A program made the translations under genes and the position numbers. Below, piece after piece: positions 31,521 to 40,026 of a stretch of DNA of 46,084 nt (positions are counted from its first letter, which is position 1; each line of letters starts with the position of its first letter). Source of the DNA: Candidatus Zhuqueibacterota bacterium (GTDB lineage: Bacteria; Zhuqueibacterota; Zhuqueibacteria; Residuimicrobiales; Krinioviventaceae); the NCBI GenBank assembly GCA_016929295.1, contig JAFGJB010000086.1, positions 1-46,084 on the forward strand. The letters run 5' to 3'. The notes beneath the pieces were generated by a model that was given only the letters and a program-made list of their open reading frames with translations, was not told the DNA's origin and did no database searches.

Positions 31521-33656
31521 ATGCGACAAGTGATTCAGTACCAAAAAACCGGTGAGCTGTTCATAGACGAATTGCCGCCGCCGGCCCTGCGCGCCGGCGG
31601 CGCGCTGGTGCGGAACTATTTTTCTCTGCTCAGCGCCGGCACCGAGCGCAGCTCTGTGGAGACAGCGCAGGCGTCGCTCATCGGCAAAGCCAAGAGACGA
31701 CCCGATCTTGTCAAGCAAGTCAAAGACAATGTGAAGCGGGAAGGGGTGCGTGCAACCTGGGAAAAGGTGAAGACGCGGATGGATAATTATGCCCAGCTTG
31801 GCTACAGTTCCGCCGGCGTCGTCGTCGAGTCGTCGGTGGCAGAATTCACTCCCGGCGATCGCGTCGCCTGCGCCGGACTCGGCTATGCTTCTCATGCGGA
31901 ACTGATATTTGTGCCGAAAAGTCTGCTGGCTCGCATTCCCGAAAACGTCAGCTTTGATGAAGCAGCTTTCACAACGGTGGGCGCCATCGCGCTGCACGGC
32001 GTCCGCCAGGCTGACGTGCAATTGGGGGAGCAGGTCGCTGTCATTGGCTTGGGACTATTGGGACTGATGACAGTGCAGCTTTTAAAGGCAAACGGCTGTC
32101 GGGTCATTGGCCTCGATATCTCGAATGATCATTTTGAGCTGGCAAAAAAACTGGGCTGTGATGAGTGCCTGGCAAGTTCTGCTACCTCGCTGCCGCAGAT
32201 CGAATCCATGACGCGTGGCTATGGTACGGATGCGGTGATCATCACCGCAGCAACGACCTCCAGTGAGCCAGTCGAGCTGGCGATCAGCATGGCGCGGAAA
32301 CGGTCGACCGTCGTCGTTGTTGGCGCGGTGGGGATGAAGATCGAACGGCAGCCATTTTATCAAAAGGAAATTGAATTTCGCATCTCCTGTTCGTACGGCC
32401 CGGGACGTTATGACAGCAATTATGAAGAGCGCGGCATTGATTATCCGATTGGTTATGTCCGTTGGACGGAAAATAGAAATATGCAGGCCATTCTTGATCT
32501 CATGGCCACGGGTAAACTGGATGCGAAAGCACTGATCACCCATCGATTCCCGATACAAAACGCTCTGCAGGCATACGATTTGATCACCGGCAAAAGCTCC
32601 GAACCCTCTCTTGGCCTGTTGATTCAATACCCCGAATCAGGCGAAAATCTTGTCAAGGTCAGAGTTACTACACGAAAAGACAAAATTGGCAATATTCAAA
32701 TCGGTTTCATCGGCGCCGGCAATTTCGCCCAATCCTTCCTGCTGCCGCCACTAAAAGAGTCGCATGTGCTGCTCAAGAGCGTTCTGACCGCCAGTCCGGT
32801 GAGAGCCAAATCCGTAGCAAAAAAGTTCGGCTTTGAATTTTGTGCCGGCGACGTCGACGAGCTGCTTGCTGACGTCGATGCGGTATTCATCGTCACGCGC
32901 CACGATTCGCACGCCTCTTTTGTGAAACGCGCCCTGCAGGCCGGATGCCATGTCTTTGTTGAAAAGCCATTGGCTGTGACGATGGATGAATTGAAAGAGA
33001 TTCACCAACTCTATTCGCAAGCGGCCAGCCAGCGACTCATGGTCGGTTTCAATCGTCGCTATTCTCAGCCCTTTCGAGATATAAAATCATTTATGCGCGA
33101 TGTGAAAGAACCGCTGGTCATCAGCTATCGGGTGAATGCCGGATTTTTGCCGAAAGAACATTGGACCCAACAACCCGGACAGGGCGGGCGACTGATTGGG
33201 GAAGGATGCCATTTCATTGATTGTATGGCATTTCTCACCGACTCAAATCCGATGTCCGTCTATGCGGAGAGCATCACTTCGGACAATACGCAAGTGACGC
33301 CGGACGATAATGTGTGCCTCGTCGTCAAATTCGCCAATGGCTCCATTGGCACGCTGTTGTATGTGGCGAATGGCGATAAGGCTCTCGCCAAAGAATATTG
33401 TGAAATATATGGCGGCGGAAAATGTGCTGTGATGGATAATTTTAATCGCGTTCATTTTTTTGCGGACGGCAAGGTGAAAAAGATCAGGTACAGCGGCGAC
33501 AAGGGGCATGGTGAAGAAGTGAGAGCTTTTATCGACACCCTCGAGGGAAAAGCCAACAGCATCATTCCGTTTGATTCGCTGGTGAATACGACGCTGGTCA
33601 CGCTGAAAGCCTGTGAATCGCTCAAGATAAAAATGCCGCTGTTAACGACACTATAA
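31521..33656 (+). CDS. bi-domain oxidoreductase: zinc-type alcohol dehydrogenase fused to Gfo/Idh/MocA dehydrogenase
   Basis: A 711-residue fusion. Residues 1-375 form an MDR (medium-chain) dehydrogenase with GTERSSVETAQAS, YSSAGVVVESSVAEFTPGDR, VGAIALHGVRQADVQLGE and a Rossmann loop VIGLGLLGLM. From about residue 393 a Gfo/Idh/MocA domain follows: IQIGFIGAGNFAQSF (G398, G400), AVFIVTRHDSHASFV, E481-K482-P483 in HVFVEKPLAVTMDEL, and GGRLIGEGCHFIDCMAFL. Such bi-domain proteins are recurrent in polysaccharide loci. The two NAD(P)-dependent halves suggest linked oxidation and reduction of one sugar substrate, which is unknown. The MDR half lacks an obvious structural-zinc Cys cluster. The ATG at 31521 is 4 nt after the previous stop. 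Confidence 0.9.
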   Translation: MRQVIQYQKTGELFIDELPPPALRAGGALVRNYFSLLSAGTERSSVETAQASLIGKAKRRPDLVKQVKDNVKREGVRATWEKVKTRMDNYAQLGYSSAGVVVESSVAEFTPGDRVACAGLGYASHAELIFVPKSLLARIPENVSFDEAAFTTVGAIALHGVRQADVQLGEQVAVIGLGLLGLMTVQLLKANGCRVIGLDISNDHFELAKKLGCDECLASSATSLPQIESMTRGYGTDAVIITAATTSSEPVELAISMARKRSTVVVVGAVGMKIERQPFYQKEIEFRISCSYGPGRYDSNYEERGIDYPIGYVRWTENRNMQAILDLMATGKLDAKALITHRFPIQNALQAYDLITGKSSEPSLGLLIQYPESGENLVKVRVTTRKDKIGNIQIGFIGAGNFAQSFLLPPLKESHVLLKSVLTASPVRAKSVAKKFGFEFCAGDVDELLADVDAVFIVTRHDSHASFVKRALQAGCHVFVEKPLAVTMDELKEIHQLYSQAASQRLMVGFNRRYSQPFRDIKSFMRDVKEPLVISYRVNAGFLPKEHWTQQPGQGGRLIGEGCHFIDCMAFLTDSNPMSVYAESITSDNTQVTPDDNVCLVVKFANGSIGTLLYVANGDKALAKEYCEIYGGGKCAVMDNFNRVHFFADGKVKKIRYSGDKGHGEEVRAFIDTLEGKANSIIPFDSLVNTTLVTLKACESLKIKMPLLTTL

Positions 33657-33666
33657 TGGACTCGCC

Positions 33667-34716
33667 ATGTTGAATGTCAGTGTATGCGTTGTCGTTTACA
33701 ACGCCATCGAACACATCCAGGAGTGTCTTGATTCGTTGATGGCGCTGGACTATCCGTCTGAACATTGTGAACTGTTATTCATAGATAATAACTCAACCGA
33801 CGGCACAAAGGAGCTCTTGCAATACTATGCTGAGCATTATGCGCATGTGCGGACAATCATCAATCCGGTCATCGGCATTGCCGGCAGTCGCAACCTCGCT
33901 TTAAAACGTGCCCGTTTTGACTATGTCGCCTTCACCGATTCGGATTGCGTGGTGCCGCCGAACTGGCTGAGGAAACTGACGAGTGGATTCGAAAAATATT
34001 CCAAAGAGGAGCCGACCCTGGCAGCTGTCGGTGGCTCGAATGTCCCGCCGATGAGCTCGAATACTTTTTACCGACTGCTCGACATCATGTTGGACACCTT
34101 TCTCGGCAGTCATGGCTCTGTGCAGGGACGGCGTTTTAACCGGGACCGCTATGTCCCGCATATACCCACTGTCAATGTTTTATATCATAAGCCAACAGTT
34201 GTGCAGACTGGCGGATTCGATGTCACTTTTGGTAATATCGGCGAGGACCGTGATCTGAGCTATCGGTTGCAGCATCGCGGCCATCGCCTCGTCTATCTGA
34301 CCGACACAGCCGTCGTGCACAAGCTGCGTCCCACATGGAGAGCATGGCTCAAGAACATGTTTGTGTATGGCAAAGGCCGGATGTGGCTCATGCGTAAACA
34401 TCTCAAGATTGAGATGATACTCCTCGCGCCGCTTTTACTTATCGGCAGTATGGCCTTGCCTTTTTTTTCATTCATCTGGCCATATTTTGCTCTGCCGCTT
34501 TTATATTTTCCGTTCGTTTTCATCGTCAGCCTGTGGGCCTGTTTCAGAAGGCGCAGACTCGCTCTGGCGGCGCCGCTGTTTTTGCTGTATGTTGGCACTC
34601 ATTTTGCATATGGTTTAGGTCAGATCGTTGGTGTCCTCAAGGAACGAGATTTCTATCGGCTGAATTCGAAAGCGCTCATTGTGAATGCCGATGAGGGACG
34701 CCCGAATGAACATTAG
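33667..34716 (+). CDS. family 2 glycosyltransferase
   Basis: A 349-residue GT-A enzyme: VSVCVVVYNAIEHIQECLDS, LLFIDNNSTDGTKELLQYYA (nucleotide Asp), NPVIGIAGSRNLALKRARFD, and the metal-binding TDSDCVVPPNW. TVNVLYHKPTVVQTGGFDVT and the NIGEDRDLSYRLQHRGHRL block (catalytic ED) follow. C-terminal TM helices at about 245-320 (LLIGSMALPFFSFIWPYFAL) anchor it in the inner membrane. Donor unknown. It begins 10 nt after the bi-domain dehydrogenase gene. The closest general type is rhamnosyl/galactosyl-transferase-like GT2, not narrowed further. Confidence 0.9.
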   Translation: MLNVSVCVVVYNAIEHIQECLDSLMALDYPSEHCELLFIDNNSTDGTKELLQYYAEHYAHVRTIINPVIGIAGSRNLALKRARFDYVAFTDSDCVVPPNWLRKLTSGFEKYSKEEPTLAAVGGSNVPPMSSNTFYRLLDIMLDTFLGSHGSVQGRRFNRDRYVPHIPTVNVLYHKPTVVQTGGFDVTFGNIGEDRDLSYRLQHRGHRLVYLTDTAVVHKLRPTWRAWLKNMFVYGKGRMWLMRKHLKIEMILLAPLLLIGSMALPFFSFIWPYFALPLLYFPFVFIVSLWACFRRRRLALAAPLFLLYVGTHFAYGLGQIVGVLKERDFYRLNSKALIVNADEGRPNEH

Positions 34717-34772
34717 CGCGATTTGCATGCTGCAGTCTCTGGCAGGTGAAACGGGCTGTTAAAGGATACGAC

Positions 34773-36119
34773 TTGATTAATGCCATTAAAAAACTTGGCA
34801 AAGATCGTAAGAAGACGCTTTTAATGATATTGCTGCTGTCATTTGGCGTTCGTCTGACGTTCATATCGATGTTAAAGCCAAACGGTTTCTATTTTAGTGA
34901 CACGCGTCATTATGACAGCGCCGCTTTGAGTTTGTTATCAGGAGAGGGCTACGGCGAGAAATACAATCGCTCACCCGTTTATCCTGTTTTTATGGCTTTG
35001 ATCTATGCTGTCTTTGGTCACAGCTTTGTCGCCGTTCGATTCGTTGAAACGCTGCTCGGCGTCTTGCTCGTCTGGCTCATCTATCATATTGCGCGAAAAG
35101 CATTTGACGACCGGGTGGCCCTGGTGAGCGCCGTGCTGGCCGCACTCTTTCCGCATTTTATCATCCTGACAGGGCTCTTGTATTCGACGAATCTGTTCAC
35201 CCTCTTTTTGGCGTGTAGCATCTATTTTCTCGTCAAGTCGGAAGAGAAAGAGGCGGTCCACTATATCGTCCTCAGTGGCGTCTGCGCCGGCCTGGCGACT
35301 CTGACCATTCCAGCGATGTTTTTCATTCTGCCGTTTTGGTTATTGTGGCTCATGATGCGAACGCAGCGTTCGGCCGGATTCAATTTTGTCAAGACCCTCA
35401 TTTTCTCCGCCATCATTCTTGCGGTGTTGACGCCGTGGACCATTCGCAACTTTCAAAAATACGATCGCTTGACGCTCGTGCGTCCTGTACCGCACACAGC
35501 TTTTCCCACTCTGGATGATTTGAATAGTCAACGTGCCAAGATCGCAAATGGCTTTGAGGATACAACCGAATATCTGAAAAAGCATCCCAATGGCACGGAT
35601 GATGACAAGCTCGGCCGCATCTTTGGCAATTATCTCAAACATCCGGTTCAGTCAATAACCTACATGCTCGGCGAAATCGGCCATTTTTGGGCGCTCTATC
35701 CGGACAGGCTGGACACCCCCTCGCCAGAGTACCAACAAAAGATTTTGGCGCAAGATCATCGAATGGTTCGCGTCAAAAAGATGTTGTGGAATGCCGCCGT
35801 CATTGCGAGCATCATCATCATGTCGCCGGTATTCGCCTTTTCTCTCGTTGGTCTGTTCACCTCACGTCCCGTGAATCGAAAAAAAATGTTGTTGCTGATT
35901 TGCATCATAGGTATGATGATTGGATACTCACTCATTTATGCCGAAGTTCGCTACCGAATTCCGATTGAACCCTACGTGCTGATGTTCATGGCCGCCGGTC
36001 TCGTGAGAATGTATGCACTTTTGCAGGTACGGCGAGAGACAAAGAGCATCCCTTCGCCGACCGGCGCAATGCAGGCAAACTGGGCGTCGCACATCACAAC
36101 GACAGAAAAGGTCAACTGA
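34773..36119 (+). CDS. GT39/ArnT-like integral membrane glycosyltransferase
   Basis: A polytopic GT-C-fold protein of about 448 residues with roughly 10 TM helices. The first loop has GFYFSDTRHYDSAALSLLSG (acidic DTRHYD pair typical of the catalytic loop) and YNRSPVYPVFMALIYAVFGH, both hallmarks of ArnT/PMT-like enzymes that use polyprenyl-P-sugar donors. It probably receives its donor from a polyprenyl-P-sugar synthase such as the GT2 encoded at 27532; this is inference. The start is ambiguous: TTG at 34773 has AAAGGA 6 nt upstream, while GTG at 34746 would add nine residues with no clear RBS. Acceptor unknown (glycan or protein). Confidence 0.82.
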   Translation: MINAIKKLGKDRKKTLLMILLLSFGVRLTFISMLKPNGFYFSDTRHYDSAALSLLSGEGYGEKYNRSPVYPVFMALIYAVFGHSFVAVRFVETLLGVLLVWLIYHIARKAFDDRVALVSAVLAALFPHFIILTGLLYSTNLFTLFLACSIYFLVKSEEKEAVHYIVLSGVCAGLATLTIPAMFFILPFWLLWLMMRTQRSAGFNFVKTLIFSAIILAVLTPWTIRNFQKYDRLTLVRPVPHTAFPTLDDLNSQRAKIANGFEDTTEYLKKHPNGTDDDKLGRIFGNYLKHPVQSITYMLGEIGHFWALYPDRLDTPSPEYQQKILAQDHRMVRVKKMLWNAAVIASIIIMSPVFAFSLVGLFTSRPVNRKKMLLLICIIGMMIGYSLIYAEVRYRIPIEPYVLMFMAAGLVRMYALLQVRRETKSIPSPTGAMQANWASHITTTEKVN

Positions 36120-36127
36120 AGCCTTGC

Positions 36128-37585
36128 ATGATCTCTCTCAATCGACATACAAAATCCGTTCAATTCCTGCTATTTTTACTCATCGGCGCTTTTATCGGCA
36201 TCGCTGTTGCCGTTGTCGCTGATTTGCCGAACGAGGCTTTTTTTGTCGTCACAGTGGGTCTGGCTTTTCCTTTTGTGACTTTTTGGGTCAAGGATTTGCG
36301 GCGATTTACCCTTGCCGCTGCACTTTTTACGATTCCGATCTCTCTCGATGTCAACTTTATGCATTCGTTCGAATTCCAGGCAGGGGCTTCCACTGCCGGC
36401 GTCTCCATCACAGATATCTTTATTCTCGGGCTGTTGTTCATATGGCTGATCGAGATGAGCACAAATGATGAGCCCTATGCCGTCTTTTTCAGCCGAATCA
36501 CGATCCCGGCTATCCTGTACATTGAAGCGGCTGCCCTCTCGATGTTGTGGGCGCCGCGCATCGACCTCGCATTTATGGAAGTCTTTCGCATGATCAAGGT
36601 CTTTATGCTCTTTTTCATTCTTTTGAATAATATACGTGATCAACGGGATATCCGCCTCGCCATGTGGGTGCTCATTTCTACGGTTGCTTTGGAGAGTATA
36701 GTCGCCGGTCTGCAGATTCTCAAAGGCGGACGACTGGGCCTGGCCTTTTTAGGAGAAGCTCCGCCGGATCCGGATGGCAATGCCTCACTCTGGCGAGTGA
36801 TGGGGACATTGGGTCATCCGAACAAGTTGGCGACATTTCTTGAATTGCTTTTGCCCCTGACGATGGGAGCATTCTTGATTGAGAAGAAACTCTGGCTAAA
36901 AATGACGACCGTTGGGATTCTGGGCCTTGGACTGATCACGCTGATCATGACCGGCTGTCGTGGCGCCTGGATCGGTTTCGTGGTCGCGTTTTTGATATTT
37001 GTCGTTTTTTCACTGCGCAATAGACATATCAAAGCAAAACGCCTGCTCAAACCGGTTGTGCTGGCTTTGCTGCTCATGACGATGGTCGCCGTGGCTTTCT
37101 CCGACATGCTCACAGAGCGAGTTTTCGGTGATGACTATGGTTCCGCTGAAAGCAGAATTCCGATGTATCAAATCGCCATCAACGTCATTGCCGCCAATCC
37201 CATTGGCGGCGTCGGCATAAATAATTATCAAGTCAATATGCGCGAATATAACGATTCCGTGCGCGCGATGCGCTATACGACCATTCCACGACCGGTTCAT
37301 AATATGTACTTGCTCGTCGCCGGCGAAACCGGGTTCATTGGTTTCACTGCCATGATTGTCATGCTCATTTCCTTGATCAATCTGCTTGTCAAGACGGCCT
37401 CTTCATCATCGTCATTTTTGGCGATCATCTCGATCTGCATCCTTGGCGGCGTTTGCGCATTCTGCGTGCATGGCCTGGTCGACAAGCACCCGCCCGGCGG
37501 CTATGCGCCGTTTTATGCGATGATGGCTTTGGCGTCTTCTGCTTTCATTGTAAATCGTCGTCGGCATGCTTCTTTTTATTCATAA
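36128..37585 (+). CDS. O-antigen ligase/Wzy-type polymerase family membrane protein
   Basis: A 485-residue protein with about 12 TM helices. The Wzy_C/WaaL-type signature is clear: LGHPNKLATFLELLLPLTMG, ITLIMTGCRGAWIGFVVAFL, then a large periplasmic loop with GVGINNYQVNMREYNDSVRA and PVHNMYLLVAGETGFIGFTA. In a Wzx/Wzy locus it most likely polymerises undecaprenyl-PP-linked repeat units at the periplasmic face. A ligase role cannot be excluded from sequence, since both share the domain. It begins 8 nt after the GT39-like gene and ends 12 nt before the flippase gene. Confidence 0.9.
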   Translation: MISLNRHTKSVQFLLFLLIGAFIGIAVAVVADLPNEAFFVVTVGLAFPFVTFWVKDLRRFTLAAALFTIPISLDVNFMHSFEFQAGASTAGVSITDIFILGLLFIWLIEMSTNDEPYAVFFSRITIPAILYIEAAALSMLWAPRIDLAFMEVFRMIKVFMLFFILLNNIRDQRDIRLAMWVLISTVALESIVAGLQILKGGRLGLAFLGEAPPDPDGNASLWRVMGTLGHPNKLATFLELLLPLTMGAFLIEKKLWLKMTTVGILGLGLITLIMTGCRGAWIGFVVAFLIFVVFSLRNRHIKAKRLLKPVVLALLLMTMVAVAFSDMLTERVFGDDYGSAESRIPMYQIAINVIAANPIGGVGINNYQVNMREYNDSVRAMRYTTIPRPVHNMYLLVAGETGFIGFTAMIVMLISLINLLVKTASSSSSFLAIISICILGGVCAFCVHGLVDKHPPGGYAPFYAMMALASSAFIVNRRRHASFYS

Positions 37586-37597
37586 TTCCAATTCTCA

Positions 37598-38806
37598 ATG
37601 CTGAAAAAAATGATCCTAAATATTGGAGGTGTTTCGTTCATCCTCATCTCCATCATGCTGTTCGCATCATTGACCTCGATCCTCCTCGGCCGAACCTTGA
37701 CCAGGGCGGAATTTGGTGAATTTTCTCTGATGCGCACACTGGTGCTTTTCATTGCGCCTTTGGCCGTCTGGGGACAAGACGTCGCTACGGCCCGGTTCTT
37801 TGCAAAAAATGACGCCTCATCCTATCGATGGAGCCAGGCACTGCGAACGATCATGCTCGTCGGCGTACCATTAATAGCCGTCGGGACGATCGTCGCTGCC
37901 CTCGTTTATGACATGACCTGGCCAAGATTACTGGCGCTGTTTGTCGCTTCGGTCGCTTATCTGAGTACGATCTTTTTTTCAAATTTGCTGCGCAGCCAGC
38001 AATATTATAAACAGGCAATGCTCATGCTCAACGGCTTTCGCGGCGCTTTTTTTCTCCTTGCGTGCCTGCTCTTCCTGACAAAAAGTCTGAGCGTGCTCAG
38101 CGCTGTTCTTTGCTATTATGGGCTGATCGTCATCTGGGCTCTGTTCAATGCCTTCTATACATTTCACAAAATCAGCCAGGGACAGGCACCCGTTCCTCGG
38201 CAGATGCATACAACCGGCTTGCTCTTCATGGGCAGCCAGGCTTCCACAACCTTGATCGGCTCACTCGATAGTCTCCTCATTCCGGCATTGCTCGACTTGC
38301 CCTCTCTGGCGCTCTATCAAGCGGCTGTTGTTCCGGCGCAGATTTTCAACATTCTGGGACGCGCGGGCAAATATGTTTGGGTGCCGGAGTTCGGACGTTC
38401 GAAGACGCTGCAGATGAAAAAAATGTCGATTGCTGTATCCTGCATCGCTTTTGTTTTGCTGCTGGTGATGGTGATTTTTGCAAAACCGATTTTGCACCTC
38501 CTCTTCGCCGGAAAATATGACCACGGCGTTGCCGTGTTGCGGATTTTGATCGCAGCAGGCGCCATGCGGCTGCTTTACAACCTCACCTCCAGCATCATCA
38601 CCGGTAAAATGGAGGTAGATGCACTGAGTTGGCATCTCGGCATAACTGTTTTTATGGTGATTGTTGAAATCACTCTTCTCTTCCTGTTGTTAAAAACGTT
38701 CGGCGTCATCGGCGCTGCCGTGACGATGCTCGTCGTCACCGCCCTGCGCACTGCAGGCAGCTATATCGTTTTATTCAAGTTCAAAGATCAACTGAAGGGC
38801 GGATGA
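37598..38806 (+). CDS. Wzx-type polysaccharide flippase (MOP superfamily)
   Basis: A 402-residue protein with about 12 predicted TM helices: NIGGVSFILISIMLFASLTS, LGRTLTRAEFGEFSLMRTLV (the conserved first-loop R-L-T-xxEFG block), VWGQDVATARFFAKND and SQASTTLIGSLDSLLIPALL. These fit the Polysacc_synt family of MOP exporters, which flip undecaprenyl-PP repeat units to the periplasm. No strong RBS precedes the ATG at 37598. Its last four bases overlap the next start (ATGA, 38803-38806), so translation is coupled to the following GT4 gene. Confidence 0.87.
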   Translation: MLKKMILNIGGVSFILISIMLFASLTSILLGRTLTRAEFGEFSLMRTLVLFIAPLAVWGQDVATARFFAKNDASSYRWSQALRTIMLVGVPLIAVGTIVAALVYDMTWPRLLALFVASVAYLSTIFFSNLLRSQQYYKQAMLMLNGFRGAFFLLACLLFLTKSLSVLSAVLCYYGLIVIWALFNAFYTFHKISQGQAPVPRQMHTTGLLFMGSQASTTLIGSLDSLLIPALLDLPSLALYQAAVVPAQIFNILGRAGKYVWVPEFGRSKTLQMKKMSIAVSCIAFVLLLVMVIFAKPILHLLFAGKYDHGVAVLRILIAAGAMRLLYNLTSSIITGKMEVDALSWHLGITVFMVIVEITLLFLLLKTFGVIGAAVTMLVVTALRTAGSYIVLFKFKDQLKGG

Positions 38807-40026
38807 AGCAGATATTGAACATGCTCTATTTGTCGAATGAGCGGCTTCCGGCAACGCTCGCGTGCACCATCCAGCAGATGGTCATGTGCGAAGCCTTTGT
38901 CAGAGGCGGCGCTCGCGTCCAATTCGTGCACCCTTTTTTTGGGGTGAAGCGCCATTCTCCGGCGGAGATCTACACATTCTATGACGTGACGCCATGTTTC
39001 GAGATAGGCGCGCTGTTCTCTCTGCTGAGTTTGAGCAAGCCGCCGGTCGATGGCAAGAGACATGTCAAGATTCCATTGGTCGGCGGCGTTTCGCTCTTCA
39101 TCTCCACATGGATTTTCGCCCTGGCCATGCTGGTGCGCGGCAGGCTGGACCGACCGCTTGTCGTCTATTCTCGCAATGTCATAGGCGCTGCAGTCTTTCT
39201 CAAATTGAAGCAACGGCTGGCGCGGCACAAGCCTCTCACAATAGTTTTTGAAGCGCATTCTCTGGATCAGCAGCCAAAACGATTTTTTCATAAACTTTTA
39301 CGCGAATCCGATGGATTGATCTGTATTACAAAGGCACTGCGCGATGCACTCGTCAGGAAATACGGTGTATCAGTGGAAAAAACACTTGTCGCGCCGGATG
39401 GTGTGAGAGCGAGCCTCTTGCATCGGCCTGTTTTGGCAAAAGAAGAGGCGCGTCGGCGCCTCAACATTACGGCGCAACGGCTTGTCCTGTACACGGGACA
39501 GCTTTTGCCCGGCAAAGGCGCTGAGGTGTTTGTCGAGGCCGCGAGATATGTTGATGAAAACACACAGTTCATGATTGTCGGTGGCCACGGTGAGTATGCG
39601 AAGCAGCTCCAAGACAGCGTGCGCGAGCGCAATTTGTCAAATGTCACATTGACCGGATTTGTGCCGCCGACACAAGTGCCACTGTATCAATCGGCAGCGG
39701 ATGTGCTGGTCTTGCCGGCAACGGCAGATCATGCGATCAGCGCTTATACGTCCCCTCTGAAATTGTTTGAATATATGGCGATCCGGCGCCCAATCTTGGC
39801 GAGCAATCTGGCGGTGCTGCAGGAAGTGCTGCAGGATGGCGTGAGTGCGCTCCTCTTTCAGGAAAGGGATGCTGTCGATTTGGCGGCGAAAGTCAAACTT
39901 TTGCTCGACGATGACGAGCTGCAGGGCAGGTTGGTGCATGGAGCGTGGGAACGCGTTCAGTCATATACCTGGGAAGAACGCGCCCGCCGTATTCTGGAAT
40001 TCATTCAAGGTGGAACGGTGCGATGA
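38803..40026 (+). CDS. family 4 glycosyltransferase
   Basis: A 407-residue GT-B enzyme. N-terminal half: LYLSNERLPATLACTIQQMV and TIVFEAHSLDQQPKRFFHKL, then LICITKALRDALVRKYGVSV. C-terminal donor half: RLVLYTGQLLPGKGAEVFVE, TQFMIVGGHGEYAKQL, NVTLTGFVPPTQVPLYQSAA, DVLVLPATADH, and the GT4 block TSPLKLFEYMAIRRPILASN with E-x7-E-type spacing. A hydrophobic stretch near 95-110 (VSLFISTWIFALAMLV) may associate with the membrane. Substrates unknown. It overlaps the flippase gene by 4 nt and the next gene by 4 nt (ATGA at 40023-40026). Confidence 0.9.
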   Translation: MKQILNMLYLSNERLPATLACTIQQMVMCEAFVRGGARVQFVHPFFGVKRHSPAEIYTFYDVTPCFEIGALFSLLSLSKPPVDGKRHVKIPLVGGVSLFISTWIFALAMLVRGRLDRPLVVYSRNVIGAAVFLKLKQRLARHKPLTIVFEAHSLDQQPKRFFHKLLRESDGLICITKALRDALVRKYGVSVEKTLVAPDGVRASLLHRPVLAKEEARRRLNITAQRLVLYTGQLLPGKGAEVFVEAARYVDENTQFMIVGGHGEYAKQLQDSVRERNLSNVTLTGFVPPTQVPLYQSAADVLVLPATADHAISAYTSPLKLFEYMAIRRPILASNLAVLQEVLQDGVSALLFQERDAVDLAAKVKLLLDDDELQGRLVHGAWERVQSYTWEERARRILEFIQGGTVR

